A stretch of DNA of 6,226 bases. Origin: an uncultured Xanthobacteraceae bacterium (lineage in GTDB: Bacteria; Pseudomonadota; Alphaproteobacteria; Rhizobiales; Xanthobacteraceae). The stretch lies in assembly GCA_955652195.1 (NCBI GenBank), contig CATPBC010000106.1, forward strand, positions 1 through 6,226, read 5' to 3'. Shown one piece after another: positions 1 to 5,013 of the stretch. The notes below the pieces were generated by a model. That model saw only the letters and a program-made list of their open reading frames with translations. It was not told the origin of the DNA and did no database searches. How positions within the stretch are numbered: the stretch's first letter is position 1; every line of letters starts with the position of its first letter. Both the position numbers and the translations under genes were made by a program.

Positions 1-704
1 CGACACCATTCACCACGCTGATCGTCAATACCGGCAAGAATCTCGTCCTGCTCGATACCGGCACCGGCGGGCAGATCGCGCCGTCAGCCGGCGCGTTGCG
101 CAACAATCTCGCCGCCGCCGGCATCGATCCGAAAGCGGTCGACCAGATCGTCATTTCGCATTTCCATCCGGATCACATCAACGGCATCAAGGACAAGGAC
201 AATGCGCTGATCTTTCCCAATGCGGAAATCATGGTCCCAGCGCCGGAATGGGCCTATTGGATTGATGACGCCAACCTCAACGCTGCGCCGGCCGATCTGA
301 AAATCACCTTTCTCAACCAGCGGCGAATTTTTTCCGATATCGCCAAGCAGGTGACGCAATTTCAGCCTGGCAAGGAAGTAGCGCCCGGCGTTGTCACACT
401 GCCAGCGCCGGGACACACGCCCGGCCATACCGTCTTTGCGATTCATTCCGGCGATCAGTCGCTATTGGTGTTAAGCGATACTGCGCAGCACCCCGCGGTG
501 TTTGCGCGCCATCCCGACTGGCAAGCGGTGTTCGATATCGACGGCGCCACGGCGGTTGCGACGCGCAAAAAGCTGTTCGATCGCGCCGCCGCCGACCGTA
601 TGTTGGTCACCGGCTATCATTTCCCCTTCCCGGCTTGCGGGCATTTGATCAAGACCGCGAGCGGCTATGAGCATGTCCCGGTCGAGTGGCAGCCGACATT
701 GTGA
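1..704 (+). CDS. MBL-fold metallo-hydrolase, methyl parathion hydrolase-like (5' truncated)
   Basis: The reading frame is open from the left edge (first full codon at base 3), so the N-terminus, probably about 95 residues including an export signal, lies outside the window. The visible part shows the full metal-binding set of the metallo-beta-lactamase fold. HFHPDH at 159-176 is the HxHxDH motif. GHTPGH at 411-428 gives the next His ligand, SDTA near 474-485 the bridging Asp, and GYHFPFP near 612-632 the last His. The upstream segment LVLLDTG is the usual strand before the metal site. From memory, the C-terminal pattern (RKKLFD..A..., a late His, then GHL and a VPVEW-like tail) matches the methyl parathion hydrolase branch better than AHL lactonases or glyoxalase II. 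That branch is secreted or periplasmic and binds two metals. Many members have no known natural substrate, so organophosphate hydrolysis should not be assumed. It ends in TGA and is convergent with the next gene. Confidence 0.88.
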   Translation, partial: TPFTTLIVNTGKNLVLLDTGTGGQIAPSAGALRNNLAAAGIDPKAVDQIVISHFHPDHINGIKDKDNALIFPNAEIMVPAPEWAYWIDDANLNAAPADLKITFLNQRRIFSDIAKQVTQFQPGKEVAPGVVTLPAPGHTPGHTVFAIHSGDQSLLVLSDTAQHPAVFARHPDWQAVFDIDGATAVATRKKLFDRAAADRMLVTGYHFPFPACGHLIKTASGYEHVPVEWQPTL

Positions 705-984
705 TGTGCGGCGCAGCGCGGCATGAAATGATGCGCCGCTGACCCCAGGGGATCGTTACAAACTTGAATATGCGAGGATCGGGGATTGGCGGTGCAGCGT
801 GTCAGCGCTGCACCGCGTGAGGCAACAATCCTGGGTTTTTCAAGTTTTTGTTCGCCCAGGACGACTAAGATCCGACTTGCGGGCCAGGCGGCGGTGCCGC
901 TGGCGGCCGCAAGCCGGTGCGTACGATCCAGGCCTCGGTTCGCACCGCATCTGGTGCTAATTCTGGATCGCAGGCAATTGGTGG
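705..984. other. Convergent intergenic gap dense in inverted repeats, no gene seen
   Basis: No credible coding sequence is visible between the two convergent stop codons. The gap carries several inverted repeats: 708-715 with 732-739 (8 bp), 789-799 with 806-816 (11 bp), 829-835 with 855-861 (7 bp, loop containing two T5 runs), 915-921 with 941-947 (7 bp), and 924-931 with 963-970 (8 bp). The last two interleave, so they could pair in a pseudoknot-like way. Some matches this short are expected by chance in GC-rich DNA; the 11-bp stem is the least likely to be. The simplest role is bidirectional transcription termination or mRNA 3'-end protection. Confidence 0.45.
789..816. repeat. Perfect 11-bp inverted repeat (hairpin)
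   Basis: The arm GCGGTGCAGCG at 789-799 is the exact reverse complement of CGCTGCACCGC at 806-816, with the six-base loop TGTCAG. No T-run follows directly on either strand (the first T5 is at 836-840), so it is not a textbook intrinsic terminator. A factor-dependent terminator, a 3'-end stabiliser or a protein-binding palindrome are all possible. Confidence 0.5.
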
Positions 985-1275
985 TTACGACCGCTTCGCG
1001 GCGACGCCGGCCTGATGCGTCTTGGCCGGCTTGGCATGCCGGGCATGATGCACGACATGATTCCTGCCGCGCGCCACATGCTTGCGCACGTGCGAGCGGT
1101 GCCGCGCCGTATGCTTCACCGTTTTGCCCGCCTTGTTCATGGTCGCGGCAGGCGCGGACGGCGCCTGAGTTTGGGCCGCAGGCGTTGAGCCGGTATTACC
1201 CAACGGCTGCGCGGCAATCGCCGAGCCGGCGATCAAGCTGGTCGCGAGCAGCGCGGCGGCAAATTTCGTCAACAT
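985..1275 (-). CDS. Small secreted His/Lys/Arg-rich protein, Asr-like in composition
   Basis: This encodes a 96-residue protein. The ATG at 1275 is chosen because AAGGAGA lies 5 bases upstream (complement of 1281-1287) and because translation from it begins directly with a Sec signal peptide: Lys4, a hydrophobic run at about 5-19, and a likely cleavage after AIA or AIAA near residues 19-22. The mature part starts with a Pro/Ala/Thr/Gln-rich linker (about 23-47). It then becomes very basic: nine His at 55, 59, 62, 66, 73, 76, 77, 80 and 87, and about 14 Lys/Arg. There is no Asp or Glu anywhere in the protein. No enzyme domain is visible. The signal peptide, Ala/Thr/Pro linker and His/Lys tail resemble the build of the enterobacterial acid-shock protein Asr, but this is likeness of composition, not shown homology. 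Periplasmic charge buffering, metal binding or nucleic-acid/envelope binding are possible. It stands alone, divergent from the TPR gene. Confidence 0.75.
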   Translation of the reverse strand: MLTKFAAALLATSLIAGSAIAAQPLGNTGSTPAAQTQAPSAPAATMNKAGKTVKHTARHRSHVRKHVARGRNHVVHHARHAKPAKTHQAGVAAKRS

Positions 1276-1280
1276 TGTGG

Positions 1281-1287
1281 TCTCCTT
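1281..1287 (-). promoter_or_regulatory. Ribosome binding site fixing the start of the His-rich gene
   Basis: The complement reads AAGGAGA, five bases before the ATG at 1275. The frame stays open upstream to about 1383, but that extension has no such site and would bury the signal peptide. The start at 1275 is therefore preferred. Confidence 0.75.
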
Positions 1288-1293
1288 TTTCTG

Positions 1294-1330
1294 CGGCGCC
1301 GGCCAAACCTTCGGCTTAGAACTGGCGCCG
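1294..1330 (-). repeat. GC-rich inverted repeat in the 5' leader of the His-rich gene
   Basis: CGGCGCC at 1294-1300 is the exact reverse complement of GGCGCCG at 1324-1330, with a 23-base loop. If the promoter lies further upstream, a hairpin would form in the leader only a few bases before the Shine-Dalgarno site. That position could affect translation initiation. A chance match is possible in this GC-rich DNA. Confidence 0.35.
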
Positions 1331-1512
1331 ATCGTCGAGGAGACATTTACGCCTTGCCCACTGAACGCGGCCTGAAGTGCCACAGTGCTTAGCGTTCACC
1401 TACGTGAAATTCTCGTAATACGACGACGCATCAATTTTTCGTTTGGCTACGGCAGGCGCACGCCGTCCGCTGGAAGAAATGCTAGGATGGCGGTGTTAGC
1501 CCGTTTGGATCG

Positions 1513-1544
1513 GATTGCCTTGGGGGGCGTCGCGCCAAGGAATC
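1513..1544 (+). repeat. Hairpin upstream of the TPR gene
   Basis: GATT-g-CCTTGG at 1513-1523 pairs with CCAAGGAATC at 1535-1544: a ten-pair stem with one bulged G and an 11-base loop. The loop sequence also allows an alternative GGCG/CGCC pairing inside the hairpin. It sits about 120 bases before the TPR start and has no following T-run, so it looks more like a leader structure or binding site than a terminator. Confidence 0.4.
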
Positions 1545-1600
1545 GCGCCAGGGAATAAAGTCGTAGATTACAGACTCTTCATGCTAGGCAGACTGAACGA

Positions 1601-1630
1601 AACTTGGTCAAAGATCACGGAACTTGGTCA
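1601..1630 (+). promoter_or_regulatory. Direct repeat AACTTGGTCA, 20 bp period, before the TPR gene
   Basis: AACTTGGTCA occurs exactly at 1601-1610 and again at 1621-1630, and the similarity extends past each copy (A/G-AGA, then CGG-like bases). The 20-base period is close to two helical turns, so two copies would face the same side of the DNA, as at tandem activator or repressor sites. It ends about 35 bases before the TPR start codon. No known regulator is recognised. Confidence 0.4.
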
Positions 1631-1654
1631 GAGACCGGACCTGCCAGCCAAAAC

Positions 1655-1660
1655 CGGAGG
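1655..1660 (+). promoter_or_regulatory. Ribosome binding site fixing the start of the TPR gene
   Basis: CGGAGG lies four bases before the ATG at 1665. It supports that start over a longer in-frame extension beginning near 1515, which has no ribosome binding site and would place the signal peptide internally. Confidence 0.7.
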
Positions 1661-1664
1661 TACC

Positions 1665-2201
1665 ATGCGCAAAACGCCGTTGCTTGCAGCTCTCATTCTC
1701 GCCGCCGCCGTCTCAGGCGCTCCGCAGCTTGCCGCTGCAATGGGATCGAGCAATCCCACGCCGCCATCGGATAGCAGCAGCAAACCGTCCGGTAAGACCG
1801 ACTCGAAAAAGAAGAAGAACGACAAGAGCAGCTCGGCCAAGGAGTTCTTGGACCGTTATCACGCCGCCTATGCGCTGATCTACGATAAGGAAGACTACCA
1901 AAGCGGCATCACCGCACTGCGCGCCATGGGCTACGACGACAACGCCGATGTGGCGACGCTGCTCGGCTATGCCAGCCGCAAGCTCGGCCGCTATGACGAC
2001 GCTAAATATTGGTACGACAAGGCGCTGGCCGCCGATCCCAAACACGCCCTGACCTGGTCCTATTACGGCATGTGGCATGCCGAACAGGGCAACCTGCTCA
2101 AAGCCAAGGACGACCTTGAGCAGGTGCGTCTGATTTGCGGGACCGAGTGCCGTGAATATGGCGCGCTCAAAGAAGTGATCGACGGCACGCGCAGCTACTA
2201 A
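1665..2201 (+). CDS. Exported tetratricopeptide-repeat protein
   Basis: The product has 178 residues. It opens with a clear signal peptide (Arg2-Lys3, hydrophobic stretch about 6-18, small residues PQLAAA up to about 25). A low-complexity Ser/Lys/Asp linker follows at about 28-58, including a KKKK run. The folded part begins near residue 60. One canonical TPR unit is plain at about 94-127, with the consensus small, Gly/Tyr, Ala and Pro positions (LLGYASRKLGRYDDA, then ALAADP). A second unit follows at about 128-160 (WSYYGMWHAEQGNLLKA), and a weaker helical pair lies at about 62-92. Cys158 and Cys162 (CGTEC) could form a disulfide in the periplasm. TPR units usually mediate protein-protein contacts; no enzymatic motif is seen, so the partner and role are unknown. 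The gene is monocistronic, followed by a palindromic element and then genes on the other strand. Confidence 0.88.
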   Translation: MRKTPLLAALILAAAVSGAPQLAAAMGSSNPTPPSDSSSKPSGKTDSKKKKNDKSSSAKEFLDRYHAAYALIYDKEDYQSGITALRAMGYDDNADVATLLGYASRKLGRYDDAKYWYDKALAADPKHALTWSYYGMWHAEQGNLLKAKDDLEQVRLICGTECREYGALKEVIDGTRSY

Positions 2202-2255
2202 AGCGTGCTAAAGCGAAGCTCGATCGCGCCGCAAAACTTGCGTCTATCGGTTGTT

Positions 2256-2335
2256 GTGATCCGCTCGTCCCCGCCAAAGCGAGGACGCAGCGGATCACGT
2301 CTTTTCTGGATACCCGCCTACCCGGGATGAGCGGA
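2256..2335. repeat. REP-like palindromic intergenic element, also a possible terminator
   Basis: Arm GTGATCCGCT at 2256-2265 pairs exactly with AGCGGATCAC at 2289-2298. Inside it, GTCC/GGAC (2267-2270 with 2283-2286) and CGC/GCG (2272-2274 with 2279-2281) continue the stem to a CAAA loop, giving an almost unbroken hairpin of about 18 pairs. The segment 2260-2271 can instead pair with 2324-2335 (11 of 12 positions, the exception being a G-U wobble), closing the whole 76-base unit. The design of two alternative palindromes around a CTGGATNCCCGCC-like core matches, from memory, a repetitive extragenic element frequent in Rhizobiales. The hairpin is followed by CTTTTCT, so it may end transcription of the TPR gene. 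Confidence 0.65.
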
Positions 2336-2365
2336 CAACTGTGCCGCGCCGGCTGACTCACGCCG

Positions 2366-2701
2366 TCACCTTCTTTCGGTTTCCGCCATGAGCCAGTCTT
2401 TATAATCCGGATCGACGCTCTCGATCGGCAGTACCAATATGGCTGGGGTCGTATAGGAGTGCAGCTGCCGCACCGCCTCCCGCACCGCTTCGGCCAGCAC
2501 GGCGCGGGTCTTGACGATCATCACCACCTCCTCGCCGCGCTCGATCGCGCCTTCCCACCAATACAGCGAGACCATTCCGGGCAGGATATTCACGCAGGCG
2601 CAGAGCCGGCGCTGAACGAGTTCACGCCCGGCCTGCTCCGCCTCGACAATCGACGGATACGTCGTGTACACGAACACGACGCGTTCATTGTTCTTGTCCA
2701 T
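2366..2701 (-). CDS. cutA: Divalent-cation tolerance protein CutA
   Basis: The 111-residue product matches the CutA family in length (about 105-115) and along its whole sequence. An N-terminal strand reads VVFVYTTYPS (about 8-17). The helix that follows holds an E-A-x(3)-A-like pattern (about 20-32), then come LCACVNILPGM at about 33-43, SLYWWEGAIE with a Glu-rich turn at about 45-58, and the C-terminal SYTTPAILVLPI and DYKDWL segments (about 82-104). CutA forms a very stable ferredoxin-like trimer. The name comes from copper-sensitive E. coli mutants, but its molecular function remains debated. The start at 2701 is backed by AGGAGA five bases upstream (complement of 2707-2712). It is divergent from nadK and ends close to the palindromic element. 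No defect is seen. Confidence 0.95.
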   Translation of the reverse strand: MDKNNERVVFVYTTYPSIVEAEQAGRELVQRRLCACVNILPGMVSLYWWEGAIERGEEVVMIVKTRAVLAEAVREAVRQLHSYTTPAILVLPIESVDPDYKDWLMAETERR

Positions 2702-2759
2702 ATCGATCTCCTGCGCGGCTGGCCCGTTTGCTTGGCCGCTTATTTGAAACCGGTCCGCT

Positions 2760-3548
2760 ATGCCGAAATCTCGTCTCCCGTCTCGTTACAAACACATCGC
2801 CTTCGTTGCCAGCGACATGCCCGCGGCGCAGCGGGCGCGGCGCCGCCTGGTCCAGCGTTACGGCGACGCGCGGCCGGAGACGGCGGACGTCGTAGTCGCG
2901 CTGGGCGGCGACGGGCTGATGCTCGCGACCCTGCAACGGTTCATGAATAGCGGCAAGCCGATCTACGGCATGCATCGCGGCACCGTCGGTTTTCTCATGA
3001 ACGAGTATAGCGAACGCGACCTCCCCAAGCGGCTCGCCGCCGCTCAGGTCACGGTGATCCATCCGCTCTTGATGCGGGCGCGCGATGCCGCCGGCCGTGT
3101 TCACCGTCACCGCGCCATCAACGAGGTTTCGCTATTCCGTCAGACCTACCAGGCGGCACGGCTGCGCATATTGATCGATGGCAAAGAGCGTCTCGCCGAA
3201 CTCGTCGCCGACGGCATCATGCTGGCGACGCCGGCTGGCTCGACGGCCTACAATCTTTCGGCGCAGGGACCGATCATTCCGGTCGGCGCGCCGCTCCTTG
3301 CGCTCACTCCGATCAGTCCATTCCGGCCGCGGCGCTGGCATGGCGCGTTGCTGCCGGATCGGGCGCGCGTCACGATCGAGGTGCTTGAGCCGGCCAAACG
3401 CCCGGTCGCCGCCGTCGCCGATCATGACGAGGTGCGCTCGGTACGCTCGGTCGAGATCCACATGGATCATGCGACCGCCATGCATATGCTGTTCGATCCC
3501 GGCCACAGCCTGGACGAACGTATTATCAGCGAGCAGTTCGGGGACTGA
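2760..3548 (+). CDS. nadK: NAD kinase
   Basis: NAD kinase phosphorylates NAD+ at the 2'-OH of the adenosine ribose to make NADP+, in the cytoplasm. The 262-residue product carries the family signatures: GGDG at 49-52 (phosphate binding and catalytic Asp51) followed by the LMLATLQ helix, the [10 protein letters not shown] block at about 74-83, NEVSLFR at 121-127, and the [20 protein letters not shown] block at 151-170, which is the second conserved motif. The segment [13 protein letters not shown] (181-193) and the end [11 protein letters not shown] (245-255) follow the short alphaproteobacterial form I recall, about 255-260 residues. There is no clear Shine-Dalgarno before the ATG at 2760, but no better start is visible and the homology begins within the first 12 residues. 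Its promoter must lie in or near the 58-base gap shared with cutA. Confidence 0.96.
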   Translation: MPKSRLPSRYKHIAFVASDMPAAQRARRRLVQRYGDARPETADVVVALGGDGLMLATLQRFMNSGKPIYGMHRGTVGFLMNEYSERDLPKRLAAAQVTVIHPLLMRARDAAGRVHRHRAINEVSLFRQTYQAARLRILIDGKERLAELVADGIMLATPAGSTAYNLSAQGPIIPVGAPLLALTPISPFRPRRWHGALLPDRARVTIEVLEPAKRPVAAVADHDEVRSVRSVEIHMDHATAMHMLFDPGHSLDERIISEQFGD

Positions 3549-3574
3549 GCGAGATGACCCAAAACTGGGCTTCT

Positions 3575-4744
3575 TTATGCCGCGGCGGAGTAAGCGATCG
3601 CCGGAGGTTCGGCGGCAAGCTCGTCGCAGAACAGGCGCGCCTCATCGCGCGCGGCCTCGGTGGCGAAGCGTCGCAACAGCGTGACCAGCGACGCGACTTC
3701 GCCGACATCGGCGTCTTCATAGCGCGTGAGAATCCGCTCGATCATCCGCCGCTGCAGCCGCGCGGTACCTTCGGCGTCGCGGGCAAAGCCGCCGCGCATC
3801 GCCGCGATTGCTTCCTTGAAAGCAACATGCGTCGAAGGTGGCAGTTGTGCCTTCTCCAACAAAGCCGGCAAGCCGGCGCCGAAGCGATCCCGTACGAGTC
3901 CGCAAACACGCCGCACCGGCATCCCGCTCAATTCCGCCAAGCCTTCTTCGAACAAGGCAAGATTGCCGGATAAGAGCGCCCGTAACATGAGGCCGGTAGT
4001 CAGCTGACCGCTGCCGCAAAGATGGCGGATCAGCGGGCGAAGCTCTGTCTTGGGGCTTTCGGCGGCGATGGTTACGGTCGCCTTGTCGCAGGCTTCGCGC
4101 GTAATGCGGCGGGCGCGATCCGCCTCCAGCCAGGACCGGCCGACAACAAAGCCGGCGATCGTCTCCGACACCTTGGTCACCAGGTTTTGGCGTGTCGCGG
4201 CAGGAAGATCGTCGCGCGCGAGTAGCGCCTCGCGAATTGCCGCATCTTCGCCAAACCGCTCTACCATACGCTCAATCGCAGACGGCGCGATTTCGGCGGC
4301 ATGATTTTCCGTCAGAATGAGGCAGGCCTCGGCAGCGCCAAGTTCGGCAATCGCGGCTGCGACCACCGACGGCAACACCGCCCTACTGGCGATCGCGACT
4401 TGAATCATCTCGCCGCCGGTCGCCACCGCGTCCAACAGATCGGCGTCGACCAAAAGCGGCGATAAGGCGTAGACCGGCGCCGCGATCTGCGGCTGATCGG
4501 CGGTGAGCGCCATGACGACCACCGGCGGCGCGACGGGACTTGCCGCCAACGCATCGGCGAGCGCGCGCCGCACCAGCGGCGATGGATCGTCGACCAGCTT
4601 GAGCATCAGGTCTTCGGCGACGGCGATCGCATCGGCTTCGAGATCGGAACAAAGATAGGCCCGCGCCAAGATGCCCGCGGCCTCGGCACGTTCGCTCGCC
4701 GGCGCACTATCAAGCCATCGCAGGAAATCGCGGACGATCATCAT
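3575..4744 (-). CDS. DUF2336 family protein (alpha-helical, HEAT-like)
   Basis: The 389-residue protein is almost entirely helical and rich in Ala, Leu and Glu/Asp/Arg. It has no signal peptide or membrane segment, so it is probably cytoplasmic. The N-terminal third contains repeated helical pairs of HEAT/armadillo style, such as DDPSPLVRRALADALA at 52-67, where a D-x-S/P-x-VR pattern is typical of HEAT turns. The overall sequence fits DUF2336 (Pfam PF10098, COG5330), which I know mainly from Alphaproteobacteria and whose function is not established. HEAT-like folds usually act as protein-binding scaffolds. Two adjacent ATGs (4744 and 4741) are possible starts; neither has a clear ribosome binding site. 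The gene is convergent with nadK across 26 bases. Its upstream region contains a palindrome and a CtrA-like site, which hints at cell-cycle control, but this is inference. Confidence 0.85.
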   Translation of the reverse strand: MMIVRDFLRWLDSAPASERAEAAGILARAYLCSDLEADAIAVAEDLMLKLVDDPSPLVRRALADALAASPVAPPVVVMALTADQPQIAAPVYALSPLLVDADLLDAVATGGEMIQVAIASRAVLPSVVAAAIAELGAAEACLILTENHAAEIAPSAIERMVERFGEDAAIREALLARDDLPAATRQNLVTKVSETIAGFVVGRSWLEADRARRITREACDKATVTIAAESPKTELRPLIRHLCGSGQLTTGLMLRALLSGNLALFEEGLAELSGMPVRRVCGLVRDRFGAGLPALLEKAQLPPSTHVAFKEAIAAMRGGFARDAEGTARLQRRMIERILTRYEDADVGEVASLVTLLRRFATEAARDEARLFCDELAAEPPAIAYSAAA

Positions 4745-4756
4745 GGCCAGGCCGCA

Positions 4757-4777
4757 CGGAATTGAAGCTTGATTCCG
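4757..4777. repeat. Inverted repeat just upstream of the DUF2336 gene, with a GANTC site
   Basis: CGGAAT at 4757-4762 is the reverse complement of ATTCCG at 4772-4777, with a nine-base spacer containing AAGCTT. It begins 13 bases before the DUF2336 start codon, so it could be an operator or a leader hairpin. GATTC at 4771-4775 fits the GANTC sequence methylated by CcrM in alphaproteobacteria. Confidence 0.4.
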
Positions 4778-4795
4778 ATGCTAGGCGGGGCGGCC

Positions 4796-4814
4796 TTAAC
4801 AAATGGTTTACCAT
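4796..4814. promoter_or_regulatory. CtrA-like binding site
   Basis: The sequence TTAA at 4796-4799, seven bases, then TTTACCAT at 4807-4814 differs by one base from the extended CtrA motif TTAA-N7-TTAACCAT described for Caulobacter and relatives. CtrA is the essential cell-cycle response regulator of many alphaproteobacteria. The site is about 50-70 bases upstream of the DUF2336 start on the minus strand and about 200 bases upstream of the MaoC start, so DUF2336 is the likelier target. Binding is not shown. Confidence 0.5.
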
Positions 4815-4838
4815 AAATCTTTGCCAGCTCCGGGAGCG

Positions 4839-4889
4839 GCGCGTGGCGGCGTAAACGTCCGCCAAGCGCTCGCGGCCAGCAGGTTTTTT
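4839..4889 (+). repeat. Hairpin followed by a T6 run in the MaoC upstream region
   Basis: GCGC-gt-GGCGG at 4839-4849 pairs with CCGCC-aa-GCGC at 4859-4869, with a two-base internal loop on each side and a nine-base apical loop that can close further (CG with CG). A T6 run lies at 4884-4889, 14 bases beyond the stem. The gap is long for a classical intrinsic terminator, but on the plus strand this could be an attenuator of a long MaoC leader or the 3' end of a short transcript starting near the CtrA-like box. A small perfect repeat, GCTCC-G-GGAGC, lies just before it at about 4827-4837. Confidence 0.3.
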
Positions 4890-5002
4890 GCACCATTTCG
4901 CTGCCCGTCCATTGCGGTTCGGAGATTAGAGATCGTTAACAAGTGTGGTAATTGTTGGCGGAATAATCGGGTCCGAGAACCGACCCCATCAACCGACACT
5001 GC

Positions 5003-5008
5003 AGGAGG
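5003..5008 (+). promoter_or_regulatory. Strong ribosome binding site fixing the MaoC start
   Basis: AGGAGG five bases before the ATG at 5014. The frame is open back to about 4945, but that stretch has no such site, and the family homology starts just after residue 10 of the shorter form. Confidence 0.8.
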
Positions 5009-5013
5009 CATCG

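Larger units (their letters stand above)
1276..1664. other. Divergent regulatory region between the His-rich and TPR genes
   Basis: These 389 bases separate two divergent genes and must hold both promoters. I see no credible gene here. Visible elements are the leader repeat at 1294-1330, a short palindrome TTCAC-N4-GTGAA at 1395-1408 that could be an operator, a hairpin at 1513-1544 and a phased direct repeat at 1601-1630. The only -10 candidate of note is TGCTAGGAT near 1478-1486 (extended -10 form, facing the TPR gene), without a convincing -35. I found no clear EcfG-type general stress promoter (GGAAC with a correctly spaced GTT). Confidence 0.5.

Noticed and set aside
786..1319. Long plus-strand open frame (177 codons) over the His-rich gene
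   Set aside because: It is antisense to a gene with a good ribosome binding site and signal peptide. Its own product is Arg/Ser/Ala/Pro-rich with no domain, as expected of a shadow frame in GC-rich DNA.
1276..1383. N-terminal extension of the His-rich protein to 1383
   Set aside because: The extension has no ribosome binding site and would put the signal peptide at residue 37, while the ATG at 1275 has AAGGAGA at ideal distance.
1515..1664. N-terminal extension of the TPR protein, and 4945-5013 for the MaoC protein
   Set aside because: Both internal ATGs (1665, 5014) have strong ribosome binding sites. The extensions lack family similarity and, for the TPR gene, would bury the signal peptide.
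2198..2215. Tandem CTAAAGCG (10-base period) across the TPR stop codon
   Set aside because: Only two short copies, one overlapping the stop codon; probably slippage with no visible function.
3558..3569. CCCA-AAAC-TGGG stem between nadK and the DUF2336 gene as a bidirectional terminator
   Set aside because: The stem is only four pairs and is followed by a broken T stretch; too weak to annotate.
3575..4744. Several plus-strand open frames of 67-139 codons inside this region
   Set aside because: They overlap one long minus-strand gene with coherent helical protein sequence and family similarity, and show no domains or start signals of their own.
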